Assembly: GCF_042100115.1 (NCBI RefSeq)
Contig: NC_091280.1
Span: 2,046,001 to 2,110,000 of the forward strand
Length of the DNA stretch: 64,000 nt
Reading direction: 5' to 3'
From: Alternaria dauci
Taxonomy: Eukaryota; Ascomycota; Dothideomycetes; Pleosporales; Pleosporaceae
Position 1 is the stretch's first letter, and each line of letters opens with the position of its first letter. Of the stretch, positions 1-9,425 are shown piece by piece. Position numbers and translations under genes: made by a program. The notes under the pieces were generated by a model. That model searched no databases and had not been told where the DNA came from. It worked only from the letters and a program-made list of their open reading frames with translations.

Positions 1-827
1 GGATTCCCCCAGTGGTCACTTGGGTTGAATCGCCAAGAACCTTTGTGCTTTCGTGTAAACCAATACGCATTGAGATATGGGATGAAGAATGGTACTGGCG
101 GGAAATTCTCGCTGCCTGGATAGCCTCTATCGATACTTCCGAGCACTAAGGGGATGACAAGGTTCTGCATTCATAAAGTGTCAGCGCGGTTTTGCAGCGG
201 CGAGGCCACCAAGAATATCAGAGTACGTACCGGATCAGCCGTTTTTATTCCCGCATCAGCTGTTTCTTTCATTGCCCGTTTGATTCTCTTTCCGTCGCAT
301 TTCTCCAATTTGATCAAGGTGTCGATCTCGTCGTGCAAATGTTGTGTAAGGATAGGTGCGAAATCATCGATCTGCCTTTTCAGTTCCACGGCGTCATATG
401 TCTTCGCCCCTGTCGTGACTTCTTCAGCCCACTTCACCAGCCCTGCTATCTTGGGCTCGAACTCGTGGTGTTGTTCCACGTTCCCTCCCATCATGCCTTC
501 ATGCCCATCTATCCCTGCTTCCTTTGCAATTTCCTCCACCTTTGGGAAAAACAAACTCTCTTCGAGGGAATGATGGTGGTGTAGCGTATCTGCCCATGCA
601 GTAATGTATAGCATGAAATCAGCAACATCCCCAGGGAGGCGAATGAAAGGCGCTTGGTGATACATGGCATTCAGCGGGCGAAGGAGGGCGTTGTGGACGT
701 TCGCCATTTCTATGGCGACGCTGAGAACACCAGGATTTGCGCATGCTGGACCACCCGGCTGGCCAGGAATCTTGAGGAGGGCGAAAGGCGTGTCTGCCCA
801 CTGGTTGATATCTGTTTTGTTCTCCAT
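1..827 (-). CDS. hemerythrin-like (HHE domain) protein, 3' end cut by window edge
   Basis: Two exons are visible: 231-827 and 1-164, the second running off the window. Plain reading of the first exon hits a stop at 171, but a 66-base intron (donor GTACGT at 230, acceptor ATGCAG at 165, branch-like CTGAC) removes it. The joined frame goes from ADP into NLVIPLVLGSIDRGYPG and then an aromatic tail with YLNAYWFTRKHKGSWRF, as expected for the C-terminus of this fungal family. The first exon holds the helical-bundle signature: ADTLHHHHSLEESLFFP, HEGMMGGNVEQHHEFEP and LTQHLHDEIDTL supply His and Glu residues for a di-iron or other metal site. ATG at 827 is preferred because it has an AAA-ATGG context; an upstream in-frame start at 899 would add 24 residues. 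No signal peptide. Family members are proposed to bind oxygen or metal, but the biochemical role here is unknown. Confidence 0.85.
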
Positions 828-2502
828 TTTTGAAGATTTGTGACGAACGATAAGCCCCCGAATATTGAGGAGAAGTACAGCATAATAGCCCGCAGTCACT
901 GGAGCCTACATATAGTGAAGTATTTCAGATAGATGTGCGATAAGCGTTGCTTATGGCGTCTGCTCACGAGCGAAGGGAGCTGAACAGTATATCCACAAGC
1001 GTAAATCGCTCCAATCAGCTAGCAATCCTCCTGCAGGCTATTGTAAGCGGTATGCTGCTTACGGTTAGAGTCCGCCAACGTATCATAACATCACGGCTTC
1101 AATCTTTGATGCTACAGGTTCTGTGTGTCAGCAGGAGCGCGAGCTACTTGCGCGGCAAGAAGAGATAGCGATGCTGATGTATTTATGGGTCGAAGTGGAC
1201 GTCTCGATTACTAACGTTCAATGTGTATTCGTTTTTGTTGTGACACTCGGAGCGGAGCGAGCTCTGTGGAAACACCGTGTACTGAGTAGGGGAGTTTTGC
1301 GCATTCCAATAGCTTCGTGAGCTGTCGTTCAGCTGTTACACAGCCCGTTTTATTCGCCGGATGTTGGGTGCATAGGTACGGTACGATACCTGTTTCTCCA
1401 TGGTACTCTTTCGAGCATGCGCCCCTGGCAGGAGCCAGAACGCACATACACTGATCAAAACCTGCAGCACCTAAAATGGAGCGGGAGGGAGTAGCACCAT
1501 TTGCGCCAAATGCCATGGTGTTTGGAAGTCTCGACGATTCCCATCACAGGGGAAATGAAGGGCGGACTAGAGCCTTGGCACATGACATAGCTTCCTCGGC
1601 CTGAGCTTTCGAGGAACTCCACGCCAGCCTAGCACCTCGTTGTTTCATCAATACCACCGAACAAGCATCTTTCCGAACACCTGCCCAGATCCGTACATTA
1701 TGACGTTTAGGGCGATGTTGTCCCTCCAAACACACTACCCTGATGCAAATGAGGGATCAAAGGCCATTCGCATGAAGCGCAAAAACCGTCGCGTCTCATT
1801 TCAACGAGAAGCCAAGTTGAGAAGTATTGAGAGGGATATATGTTCAGCAAGATGCGTATGCTTTTGTTGCACAGACGGTAGATCTACCGATCGTTTGATG
1901 AAGAGAGATTACCCCACGCTCCGGCCATTTCAACTCACAAACGTCTCCACAACTGATTGAAAGGGATCGCAGCTATGCACACAACTCTACTGTTGTTTCA
2001 ACAGACCCAAGGCCTTTTTTTTTTACGTCCTTGTTTCTTGTTCCCGAGGCCGACATGGTTCAAGACCATTCCCTGTCAAGTCCACAAAAGGAAGCCACAA
2101 AGTAAGGTCCGACCAGGAATAAAGAGACATCTGTAACAACCCGTCATCCACCAGGGCATGCCTCAATCTGTATGTCCAGCCATTGCACTGGCATGCTCCC
2201 GACCCCACGGTAATCACTAACAGCACTATCTCTTAGCGTATATTATAGAACAAGGTAATATAGAAGATCAACCCCTCTCATGGGTGCACTTGAACAAGTA
2301 GCTATTCACAAGTTCCAACACATCATTGGCTTGGCGCATTGATTTGTGAATACTTACTGTTCATACTCGCCTTCACTAATCTACCCAAGTCCTGCTCCAT
2401 CTCTACCAACGCTCCACTTGCAGACCATAAGATTGCTGGTGTAGACCCAACTACGGCAACTTCTTACTACACCTTACCTTGAACCCCAACACACTAGTCA
2501 AG
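828..2502. other. intergenic, no supported gene
   Basis: Only short, composition-driven frames occur here. The stretch upstream of 2503 is pyrimidine-rich and probably holds the promoter and 5' leader of the secreted-protein gene. A T10 run lies near 2016-2025. Confidence 0.5.
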
Positions 2503-3127
2503 ATGTACGCCAGCGTTTTCCTCAGTACGTTCTTAACCATGGCGCTCGCGGCACCGCTCGTCCAACGACAGTCTCCTCAGACCGGCGAGAATGATAGCTG
2601 GCAACCCGCGTCGGATACAACAACCACATGCGCCACATCCGACAAGTCGATCAGCTTTGTGCGTGGTCCCCAGCTGGAGACTGTCCTCAATAACGCCTGC
2701 GCTGCTATGATGCCTCCTTGTGCTTATCAAGACCGCCTCGCCCAGGGTACAGTCTGCACCGCAACTATCGACTACCCGCTTGATGGCCCCAAGAGCAGCA
2801 CACAGCACGCCAACGTAGTGGATGGGAGTGGAAACAGCATTAGCGATTGGGACATCAAGTGTAAGGCTCTATCTTCAAGTCATGGCATTTCAAGTACTAA
2901 TTCAATGTTTAGTCGATGTCACCCCAGCTACTCAACCGGAGAACTCCGCTGGCGTTTTCTGGAAGGTGGAAGATTGTTATGGCTACTTCGCCCGTATGCT
3001 CCAGAATCCGGGATCGGAAGGCTGCCACAACGGCGTGGGTTCTGGTACCGGCAGTGTGAAGGTCGGTGGTGACAGCTCACTGGCTGGTGCGGAGTTCAGT
3101 GTCACTATTGTTGCTAGGGCAGCTTAG
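2503..3127 (+). CDS. small secreted cysteine-containing protein, effector-like
   Basis: Exons 2503-2860 and 2913-3127 give 190 residues. The 52-base intron has donor GTAAGG, a TACTAAT branch site and acceptor TTTAG; splicing creates the junction DIKFDVTPATQPENS. The N-terminus (MYASVFLSTFLTMALA) is a classic signal peptide, probably cut after ALA-AP, followed by LVQRQ, which resembles a dibasic or Kex2-type pro-site. About six cysteines remain in the mature chain (TTTTCATS, NACAAMMPPC, GTVCTA, EDCYGY, EGCHNG), enough for three disulphides. I recognise no catalytic motif. The length, secretion signal and even cysteine number match small secreted proteins of plant-associated fungi; a role in host or microbe interaction is inference only. 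A TTG codon at 2479 is in frame but is not a credible start. Confidence 0.8.
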
Positions 3128-3622
3128 GATAGCTGCTCTGTTTTACCTTCTTGTCTCATTTCTAGGGTGTGTGTGAGCTCCATGGCCACAACAGGCGCTA
3201 TGGGTCATGCGCTGTGCGCATAGGCGTTATCTGTCAGCAGTTCCTTCACTTCTCATAACACGATCATTACGTCTCACCCCATAAGACATGGAGTCGTATA
3301 AGTCTTGTGTCGAGTCTTTCCCAACTAATCTCTGATTCCTGCAGCGCGCAACGACTATCTGTCTCAGCAAATTGTGCTGATCCGAGCATATCAGAACAGC
3401 TGCAGGCTCTTCACTGAGTACTCTCCGTTGATACAGTAGCTACCGCGTATTGCTCGATACGCCTTCACCCACAATGCTAGTGGCTGCATGTACACTTACT
3501 TACACTATTGACCAACACCCCATTTCAACTTGACTTGATCAGGAAGTCCAGCTTCATATGAACTCGCAGCTACTCAAGATTACAGTACAATATCTTTTTG
3601 AGAGAACACTCCCTCAAACCCC
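3128..3622. other. intergenic spacer
   Basis: No coding signal. It should carry the 3' UTR of the secreted-protein gene and the promoter of the next gene. Confidence 0.5.
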
Positions 3623-4324
3623 ATGGCGCACGACTACCGCTCTCCACTTGACCACGAAAACAAAGAGCTGATAAGATTCGACATCCCGCGTCGCGATCTC
3701 AGGAAAGCTTACAGCGAGTTCCACAATCCGCCGACCGATGCGCCCATAGATTACGTTGATACCGCAACCGCCTTCCTCGACGCCGAATACGCAGACCCCG
3801 ATTCGCCTATACACCAAGATCCTAATCTACCAACCCCGCCGAAGCCTGATGGCGTCTCTCTTAAACCTCTCAAAACACCGGGCGACGTCTTTAGTGCTGC
3901 TCGGATATGGCTCAAGTGTCCCCTAGACCACGCGATCGTAATGAAATACCCTACCGAACTCACGCAACGCAGCGGCTACCTGGGCGGTGGTTTAGTAACG
4001 CTATACTTCGAGAATTCCGCCAGGACACACGCGCCGAAAATGGTTATGCTCATCAAATGGTTGGGTCCGCACAAGCTGGCCAGTGTTGTTCAGGGCGATG
4101 TGATTGAAAGACGCTACGTGGAAGAGGCAGAGGCTCTGAACTCCCGGTACATTGCTTTTTGCGATTACGACCATCTTGTTCTCTTCAACTTTGGGTCGGT
4201 TTCCAAGCCCCATGCACTCCGTGTCACGGCTGTTCCGAGGGATTTGATGCGTCTGGCGCTTTTGGGCTTCCTACTTGAAGCATGCGATACAGTACTAGGC
4301 GAGCCGGGTCGTAGCCAGCCATGA
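3623..4324 (+). CDS. hypothetical protein, 233 residues, no intron
   Basis: An open frame beginning at a good fungal start context (CCCC-ATGG). The protein is mixed alpha/beta in character with an acidic, Pro-rich N-terminal third (about residues 35-80) and a hydrophobic C-terminal segment (LMRLALLGFLLEACDTVLG, about 205-225). A conserved-looking core contains GGGLVTLYFENSA and MVMLIKWLGPHKLASVV. No signal peptide, clear transmembrane pair or catalytic motif is evident. I do not recognise the family. That the antisense frames are short and fragmented supports this as the real coding strand. Confidence 0.65.
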   Translation: MAHDYRSPLDHENKELIRFDIPRRDLRKAYSEFHNPPTDAPIDYVDTATAFLDAEYADPDSPIHQDPNLPTPPKPDGVSLKPLKTPGDVFSAARIWLKCPLDHAIVMKYPTELTQRSGYLGGGLVTLYFENSARTHAPKMVMLIKWLGPHKLASVVQGDVIERRYVEEAEALNSRYIAFCDYDHLVLFNFGSVSKPHALRVTAVPRDLMRLALLGFLLEACDTVLGEPGRSQP

Positions 4325-5321
4325 TTATCTGAGAATCCTTTTCTGGTTTACAGAAACCAGAAAGGACGTGTGTAGCAGAGAGATGGAGGTGGTGAATACA
4401 CAGCACAGCGATCTGGCGAACAACACCTCCATCTCCGGATTCTCTATGCGTTGCCAGATCGTATGCGGAGTAAGGCAGCTCGCATCAACAATACCATGTT
4501 TGTGATTGCTGTCATCTTACAACTGCAACGCCTGTGTTATTTCACTCTTTCTCAAACTCTGCTAGGCGGCGCAGCGCACGTCTGTGATCCGCGATGAGTT
4601 CTGAATTCCTGCCAGTGCAACCGATAGTTCAATATTACGAGCCAGGGGCCGTTCTACGCGGATCGACGCTGTTCTTTAGGGGGTTATTTCGAGAACCTAG
4701 ACAGCAATAGGGGCGTTCCGCAACGTAGTTGGATAAGCTCCGACTTCAATGACTAACTCGCTGACACGACCAGTCAAGTAGTTTCGACAACTCGATGAAT
4801 TCATGGGCGAAAACGATATGTGATGGTAGATGCGACAGATGTGGCTCCATCGCCAAGCCTCAATGTCAGCACCTGCGTCATCGCCAGCCATTCCATCGCT
4901 TACCCCGGTCAACATACCCACATCACCAACCTCGCTGTCTAACAGCAACTACGGTTGCAGACATCCGCGATATTTCGTAATGAGAAGTACAGCCGAGCTC
5001 ATCCGCAACCACATTTTGACCGAGGGAGAGAGTCCGCATGCTTGGCAGCACATGCTTACCGATGGGCGTACAAGACTTTTCCTGTCGGCCCGGGGAAGCT
5101 ACTGGCGATTGCACGCATGTTTACAAGTTTAGCCTGTGAACAGAAGCGTAGTACTGTATAAGTGGCTTGGGAGTGACGTTTACGGAACAGCATTTTCTAC
5201 ACCAGCCACAGTATTTTAGTTCAAGTAAAGCACAGGGACGGTCCTCTCACACAGAACATTATCGTCTCTACCTCACCTAGACCCTAATCTTTAATCTTAA
5301 CACTGCACAAGTCTACTCAAG
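4325..5321. other. intergenic, about 1 kb
   Basis: Contains only short overlapping frames on both strands and no recognisable domain. The last 100 bases before 5322 are CT-rich (ctctacctcacctagaccc), as in fungal core promoters. Confidence 0.5.
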
Positions 5322-6034
5322 ATGCGCGTCGCCAGTACCGTCCTCGCCCTGTCCTCCGCCGCTTCGGGCCTCATCCACTCCCGTCAAGCCTCTCACAACG
5401 AGACAGCCCCTACGCCAAATGTCGCAGCCGCACAATATGACGGATCGTGCTTCTACCCCGTCCCAGACTCCAAGTTCAACCTAGAAGCATATCTCGGAAC
5501 CTGGTATCAAGTTGCGGGCACACCGTTCGGTCCTACCGCCGGCGCACGCTGCGTAACTGCAAACTACTCACTCAACGTACGTTTTTGAGATATCTTGACT
5601 TCCAGCTAGCAGTTCTGACGTCAAATCTAGGACAATGGCACAGTGCGTGTCGTAAACACTGCTACTGTTGGACCACAAACCGTCGACATTATCGGCACCG
5701 CTACGCCCGTAGACTCTGCTTATGGCGCCGGCGGAGCTTTTGTCGTCAGCTTCCCTGGCGCATCTCCACCACCAGAATGCCCTGGACCGAACTACATTGT
5801 ACAAGGCAAGTTGTAATAAGAACCCTGAACTGAGTGCATCATTGTTAACTTTCGTAAACAGACTACGCGGTCGATTGGGCGATTGTGCAGACGCAGAACT
5901 GGAGCACGCTGTACATTCTGAGCAGAGAGCGACAGCCAGCACCTGCCAGCATTGATGCGTGGATTGATCGCGCTGTGGCTTTTGGATCCGACGCGTCGGC
6001 AATTTCAAAGTTCAACCAAACGGGCTGCGAATAG
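5322..6034 (+). CDS. secreted lipocalin-family protein
   Basis: Three exons (5322-5576, 5631-5805, 5862-6034) encode 200 residues. Intron 1 is GT-AG. Intron 2 begins with GC (CAAG|GCAAGT) and ends TAAACAG; only this donor keeps the frame IVQ-DYAVDW. An N-terminal signal peptide (MRVASTVLALSSAASG) precedes the lipocalin motif YLGTWYQVAGTP at about residues 57-68, the GxW structurally conserved region at the start of the eight-stranded barrel. Further family-like features are VTANYSLNDNGTVRVVN (strands B-C) and NYIVQDYAVDWAIVQT with YILSRERQP near the end. Cysteines at CFYP, ARCVT, PECPG and TGCE could form two disulphides. Lipocalins carry small hydrophobic ligands; the ligand here is unknown. 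Secretion is inferred from the leader. Confidence 0.85.
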
Positions 6035-6173
6035 ACATAAATAGGCAAAGAAGAGTTGGCTATGTAGACACTCGAACTGGGGGAAATCAACTTGTTTTCA
6101 TCAAGACGTTGCCTAATAGAAGAGTAGTCAAATCAAACGAGCATCATTTAAGCACGCATACCCACACAACTAC

Positions 6174-6196
6174 GGGGGGGCGTTCAATTTTGAGTA
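6174..6196 (+). repeat. possible MITE-end remnant
   Basis: GGGGGGCGTTCAATTTTGAG followed by TA resembles the outward end of the MITE described at 7567-7685 (GGGG.GYGTTCRAY...TTG-TA). The match is short and imperfect, so it may be coincidence. It lies just beyond the 3' end of the kinase-like gene. Confidence 0.25.
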
Positions 6197-6269
6197 CCCT
6201 TCTGGGTTCTCTGGGCGCCGGCTCAGTGGACAGTTCGTGGCATATCCTACGCAGTGATCCAAAGCTCAC

Positions 6270-7562
6270 CTAACTTTTACAGCCTCGCCCCCGGAAGACG
6301 ACTTCATCATCTCCACTCCCTGCACCCACGCTCTCTACCGTACCTGCAACAGGTCCATCTGTATCATTTCCATCATCTTGAAGTCCACTAGGCCAAGCAA
6401 TCCTTGGACACAGCTCACCCTCTTCCCTGTCTCTTATAAGCGGTACATACTCCTCCCTCTGTCCGAAACATTCCCACAACCACTCATTCGCCTTCCCATC
6501 TACGTCGTTCACCCAATCTCGAGCCTCAAACTCGTCCATCGCGTTCCAAAACCTCGTTACTGGACCGAGTAGCTTACCTGGCCATTGTTCCTGCACTAAT
6601 ACAGGGTCGGGATTGTCCGGGGTGTGGCAGGAAGCGTTGCTGAGGCGGATGACATTGGAGACGTTGAAGTCGATGATGACGACACGGAGATTTGTATCGT
6701 CGAACGAGAGATCTGATGCTGATGGGACAAGCATAACGTTGCGGGGCGACAGGTCGCGGTGCATAACACCAGCTTTGTAGATGAGAGTTTCAGCTTCCAA
6801 GATTTTCTCCATTATCGCTGAGCATGTTTGTCGGGAGAGTGACCGAGGCTGGACGCTACTCATAACGATACCATTGATGTGCTCGATAAGTATCAGGCGG
6901 ACCTGTCGTGTGAAGGTCTGGTCGCCCACTGTCGTCGGCACTGCAATCGTCCAGCTCCCGTAGTACTCCGGAACCAGACTCGACGTAGCAGGGCTTCGTT
7001 GCAGTTCCTCGTACGCGGCGGCTTCCCGTGAATAGTCTCCGTCAGCCAACACAACGACGTCGCGCTTGTTGTCGTAGCAGTCCCCTCCAGCGTCGTACAG
7101 CGGGTCGTATATTTTAGCCACTGTAATTCCGTTGACTACGACGACCTGAGCCCCGAAGGAATAACCAGTAAGTATCGATTCAGTGATTGTAAGGACACGA
7201 CACTCGTCAAGTGTACGCCCTTCGAGTGGCTGTCTAGTCAGACAGTAGTCAAGCTGTGGTAGTCGAAAGTCGCTTGTCTTGAAAGGCGGCCACGGAGTGT
7301 CGTAGCCATGACCGAAAGGCGCAGGTGGTTCGTGACGGCGAGCAACAAACGTGGCGCCTACTGTGTATGGTAACGGGGGCTTGCCGTCGGTGTTGCTATC
7401 GAGGTCGTCGAGGCTGGTAGTATAGCTGTCGTTCTTGAAGTTCTTCGCATACTCACCATCGGCGCTTTTGCCAAATCGCTTTTCAAAGTCTTTATGAATG
7501 ATGTCGAGTGACATCGAAATGCCTGTTGATGGCACCGTACCGTGAGAAGAGCCGTCCAACAT
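6270..7562 (-). CDS. protein kinase-like protein with DFN in place of DFG
   Basis: A single exon of 430 residues; the ATG is at 7562, since the longer frame begins with TTG. The chain shows a kinase-like fold: VVVNGITVAKIYDP (candidate ATP-anchoring Lys near 150), REAAAYEEL (candidate helix-C Glu), ILIEHINGIVM (hinge region), VMHRDLSPRNVML (catalytic loop, HRD Asp near 270 and Asn near 275) and VVIIDFNVSN in the position of the metal-binding DFG. DFN keeps the Asp, so activity is possible. The glycine-rich loop is poorly conserved. The catalytic loop style (HRDLSPRNVML) resembles fungal kinase-like and aminoglycoside phosphotransferase-like proteins more than signalling kinases. N- and C-terminal tails are acidic and low in structure. 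The gene's 5' flank is a MITE starting five bases from the ATG, so its promoter may be unusual. Confidence 0.75.
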   Translation of the reverse strand: MLDGSSHGTVPSTGISMSLDIIHKDFEKRFGKSADGEYAKNFKNDSYTTSLDDLDSNTDGKPPLPYTVGATFVARRHEPPAPFGHGYDTPWPPFKTSDFRLPQLDYCLTRQPLEGRTLDECRVLTITESILTGYSFGAQVVVVNGITVAKIYDPLYDAGGDCYDNKRDVVVLADGDYSREAAAYEELQRSPATSSLVPEYYGSWTIAVPTTVGDQTFTRQVRLILIEHINGIVMSSVQPRSLSRQTCSAIMEKILEAETLIYKAGVMHRDLSPRNVMLVPSASDLSFDDTNLRVVIIDFNVSNVIRLSNASCHTPDNPDPVLVQEQWPGKLLGPVTRFWNAMDEFEARDWVNDVDGKANEWLWECFGQREEYVPLIRDREEGELCPRIAWPSGLQDDGNDTDGPVAGTVESVGAGSGDDEVVFRGRGCKS

Positions 7563-7566
7563 GCTG

Positions 7567-7685
7567 TACAAGGTAAAAGTCGAACACGCTATCCAGACAA
7601 CCTACGGGGAGCGTTCGACCTTTCAGTTGTATGGCGATACCCTTCCTAGGCAACTACAGAGGGGGTGTTCGATCTCTCCCTTGTA
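7567..7685 (+). mobile_element. 115-bp TA-flanked MITE
   Basis: The element runs 7569-7683 between two TA dinucleotides. Its ends are inverted: reading inward from the left, CAAGGTAAAAGTCGAACACG; from the right, CAAGGGAGAGATCGAACACC. A third copy of the motif occurs inside (inverted, ending at 7629, also next to TA), giving a duplicated TTGTATGGCG at 7627-7636 and 7681-7690. The right half aligns over about 55 bases with the element at 43296-43407. There is no coding capacity. TA target-site duplication and TIRs point to mobilisation by a Tc1/mariner-type transposase elsewhere in the genome; that last step is inference. Confidence 0.65.
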
Positions 7686-7958
7686 TGGCGTGCGGCAAGA
7701 CAATTGTGGCCTAAACAGTGAATCCAAGATTTGTGAAAGGTTGTAAGAAGTTGACTAGGCAAGTCTCTCAGCGGCTGCATTTTCCAAACCACCGTGACTG
7801 ATGAAAGCGCTCTCGCTCTTCTCGGTGGGTTCAAGGTGAAGGTGAAACAACTCTAGACGACAAGTGAAAGTGAAAGATATCCAACGCTTCGGTAAAAGTA
7901 AATATTCCATATTCTCGCAACATTATCTGAACACCACCGTAGTATCCGACTTTGGCAC

Positions 7959-8861
7959 CTAGGAGACCGGCTGCTGGGCCCCAGGCTGAGGACCCCATTG
8001 CTGCACAGGCTGCGGGCCCCATGTCTGATAAGGTTGCGGTGCCCACTGCTGTTGTACAGGTTGTCCAGCCCATTGCTGTCCATTCTGCACCGGCCATGGC
8101 TGCTGAACCCATTGTTGTCCCGGTGGACCGGCATAAGGTGCTGATGGACCCGGTGGTCCCATTTCATAAGCATTTGCGAACGCAGCATACCGCCCCTTGC
8201 CACCAAACATCCATTTCACTCCTCCCCTCTCACGTACGAGGACCCACAGACTGACAAAGACCAACAGCGCAGCAACAGCCGTGGGTATCAGCAAGAACCT
8301 CATCGCTTTCGAAGTCCCGCAGGCAGTGCCAGCCCAATACCTATCGGAATAGAATTGACTAATCTGGCATGCCCACGTCTCTCTCGTATGCTCCTGGTCC
8401 TCTTGTCCAACGTCTTCATAATTCCGCCAGCTCTTATCGCTGCTTTGGACCGAGGTCACGTACCCAAAGGCACCCAGACTCGCGCCCACCATGACGATAT
8501 TGGCCACGAAGACAGTCCAAGTCCACTTCCTCTCGTGTGCCGCGGTGCCCTCTGTCCTTCTCAACTGCCATACTCCAGACGCGCTGAGCAGACCAACCCC
8601 GTAGCCTAGTATGCATAACCCCAGTATAACGTATACAGGCGCGTTGTTGACGTTTATGGCCACAGTGGTGTCGTTCGCGGCGGTGCCGCCTGGGCGCGAT
8701 AGGATGAGTTGGCGACCGCCGCTGCGCATATCGCGATCGAGGTAGTCTTCGAAATGGTCCTTGGATATGCTCTCGAGGATGTTGGTCAGGGCGGCGACGG
8801 CAAGGAGGAGAAGGGGTGGAAGGAGGAGGAGCACTACGCGACAGCCGTTGGGATTGCCCAT
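7959..8861 (-). CDS. four-pass membrane protein with PQ-rich cytosolic-type tail
   Basis: A single-exon protein of 300 residues. Segment 1 (VVLLLLPPLLLLAVAALTN, about 9-27) is followed by an extracellular-type loop with an N-glycosylation site (NDTT). Then come three more hydrophobic spans: VYVILGLCILGYGVGLLSAS, VFVANIVMVGASLGAFGYV and FLLIPTAVAALLVFVSLWVL. The second loop carries two cysteines (WACQIS, GTACGT), as in tetraspan or claudin-like proteins. After about residue 225 the tail is Pro/Gln/Trp-rich with repeated QQW-PQP units. The overall plan recalls fungal SUR7/PalI-type plasma-membrane proteins, but I see no diagnostic motif, so the family is unassigned. It is oriented in tandem with the upstream ABC transporter gene. 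Confidence 0.75.
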   Translation of the reverse strand: MGNPNGCRVVLLLLPPLLLLAVAALTNILESISKDHFEDYLDRDMRSGGRQLILSRPGGTAANDTTVAINVNNAPVYVILGLCILGYGVGLLSASGVWQLRRTEGTAAHERKWTWTVFVANIVMVGASLGAFGYVTSVQSSDKSWRNYEDVGQEDQEHTRETWACQISQFYSDRYWAGTACGTSKAMRFLLIPTAVAALLVFVSLWVLVRERGGVKWMFGGKGRYAAFANAYEMGPPGPSAPYAGPPGQQWVQQPWPVQNGQQWAGQPVQQQWAPQPYQTWGPQPVQQWGPQPGAQQPVS

Positions 8862-9425
8862 TCTCGCGGTCTGGCGCTATGAGGACAGCGGTTACGGAGG
8901 CGCAGTAGGTCGGTGGTTGTTGCGATGAGGGTGTGATACAGCCGCCTCCCAGCAAAAGGTGCGCTGTGTCAAGAGAGAGGCAGAGTCATTGTGACTTGGT
9001 GGCCGCGGTCGAGACGATGCGGCGTGGGCGCCTGAAGGATCGCTTGGTTAGAGCCATGCTTGGCAAAGCTATGCGCCTCAAAATGGCTCGTACTGCATCT
9101 TGGGCTTTTGGTGACAGTGGCACAAGGCAGCAGATGTGGCATGTCAGATGGATGCGATGATGACTTGTCGCCGGAATTCGCGTTCCACACTAAAGAGTGC
9201 GACGCGCGTTCACGTGTTAGCTGAGGCACCCCACAGACGCACCATCCACCAGCACGAAAGCGAACATGTGACAACATTAGCTATTGAGCATTCTCTACCA
9301 TGGGCAGCGAAACAGGCATTGAACATGCCAGCGATCTATGTAGTTCCCAGCCTAACGATCTAAGAAAATGATTACAAGTATATACCCAAACTCCGTTCAT
9401 GCAGGGGTGCTGCCGCTTTTGTGAA
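8862..9425. other. intergenic between tandem minus-strand genes
   Basis: Probably the promoter of the four-pass membrane protein and the 3' UTR of the ABC transporter. No other signal seen. Confidence 0.5.

Noticed and set aside
171..173. In-frame stop in the hemerythrin-like gene, suggesting a pseudogene
   Set aside because: It falls inside a well-formed 66-base intron; splicing restores the family's C-terminus.
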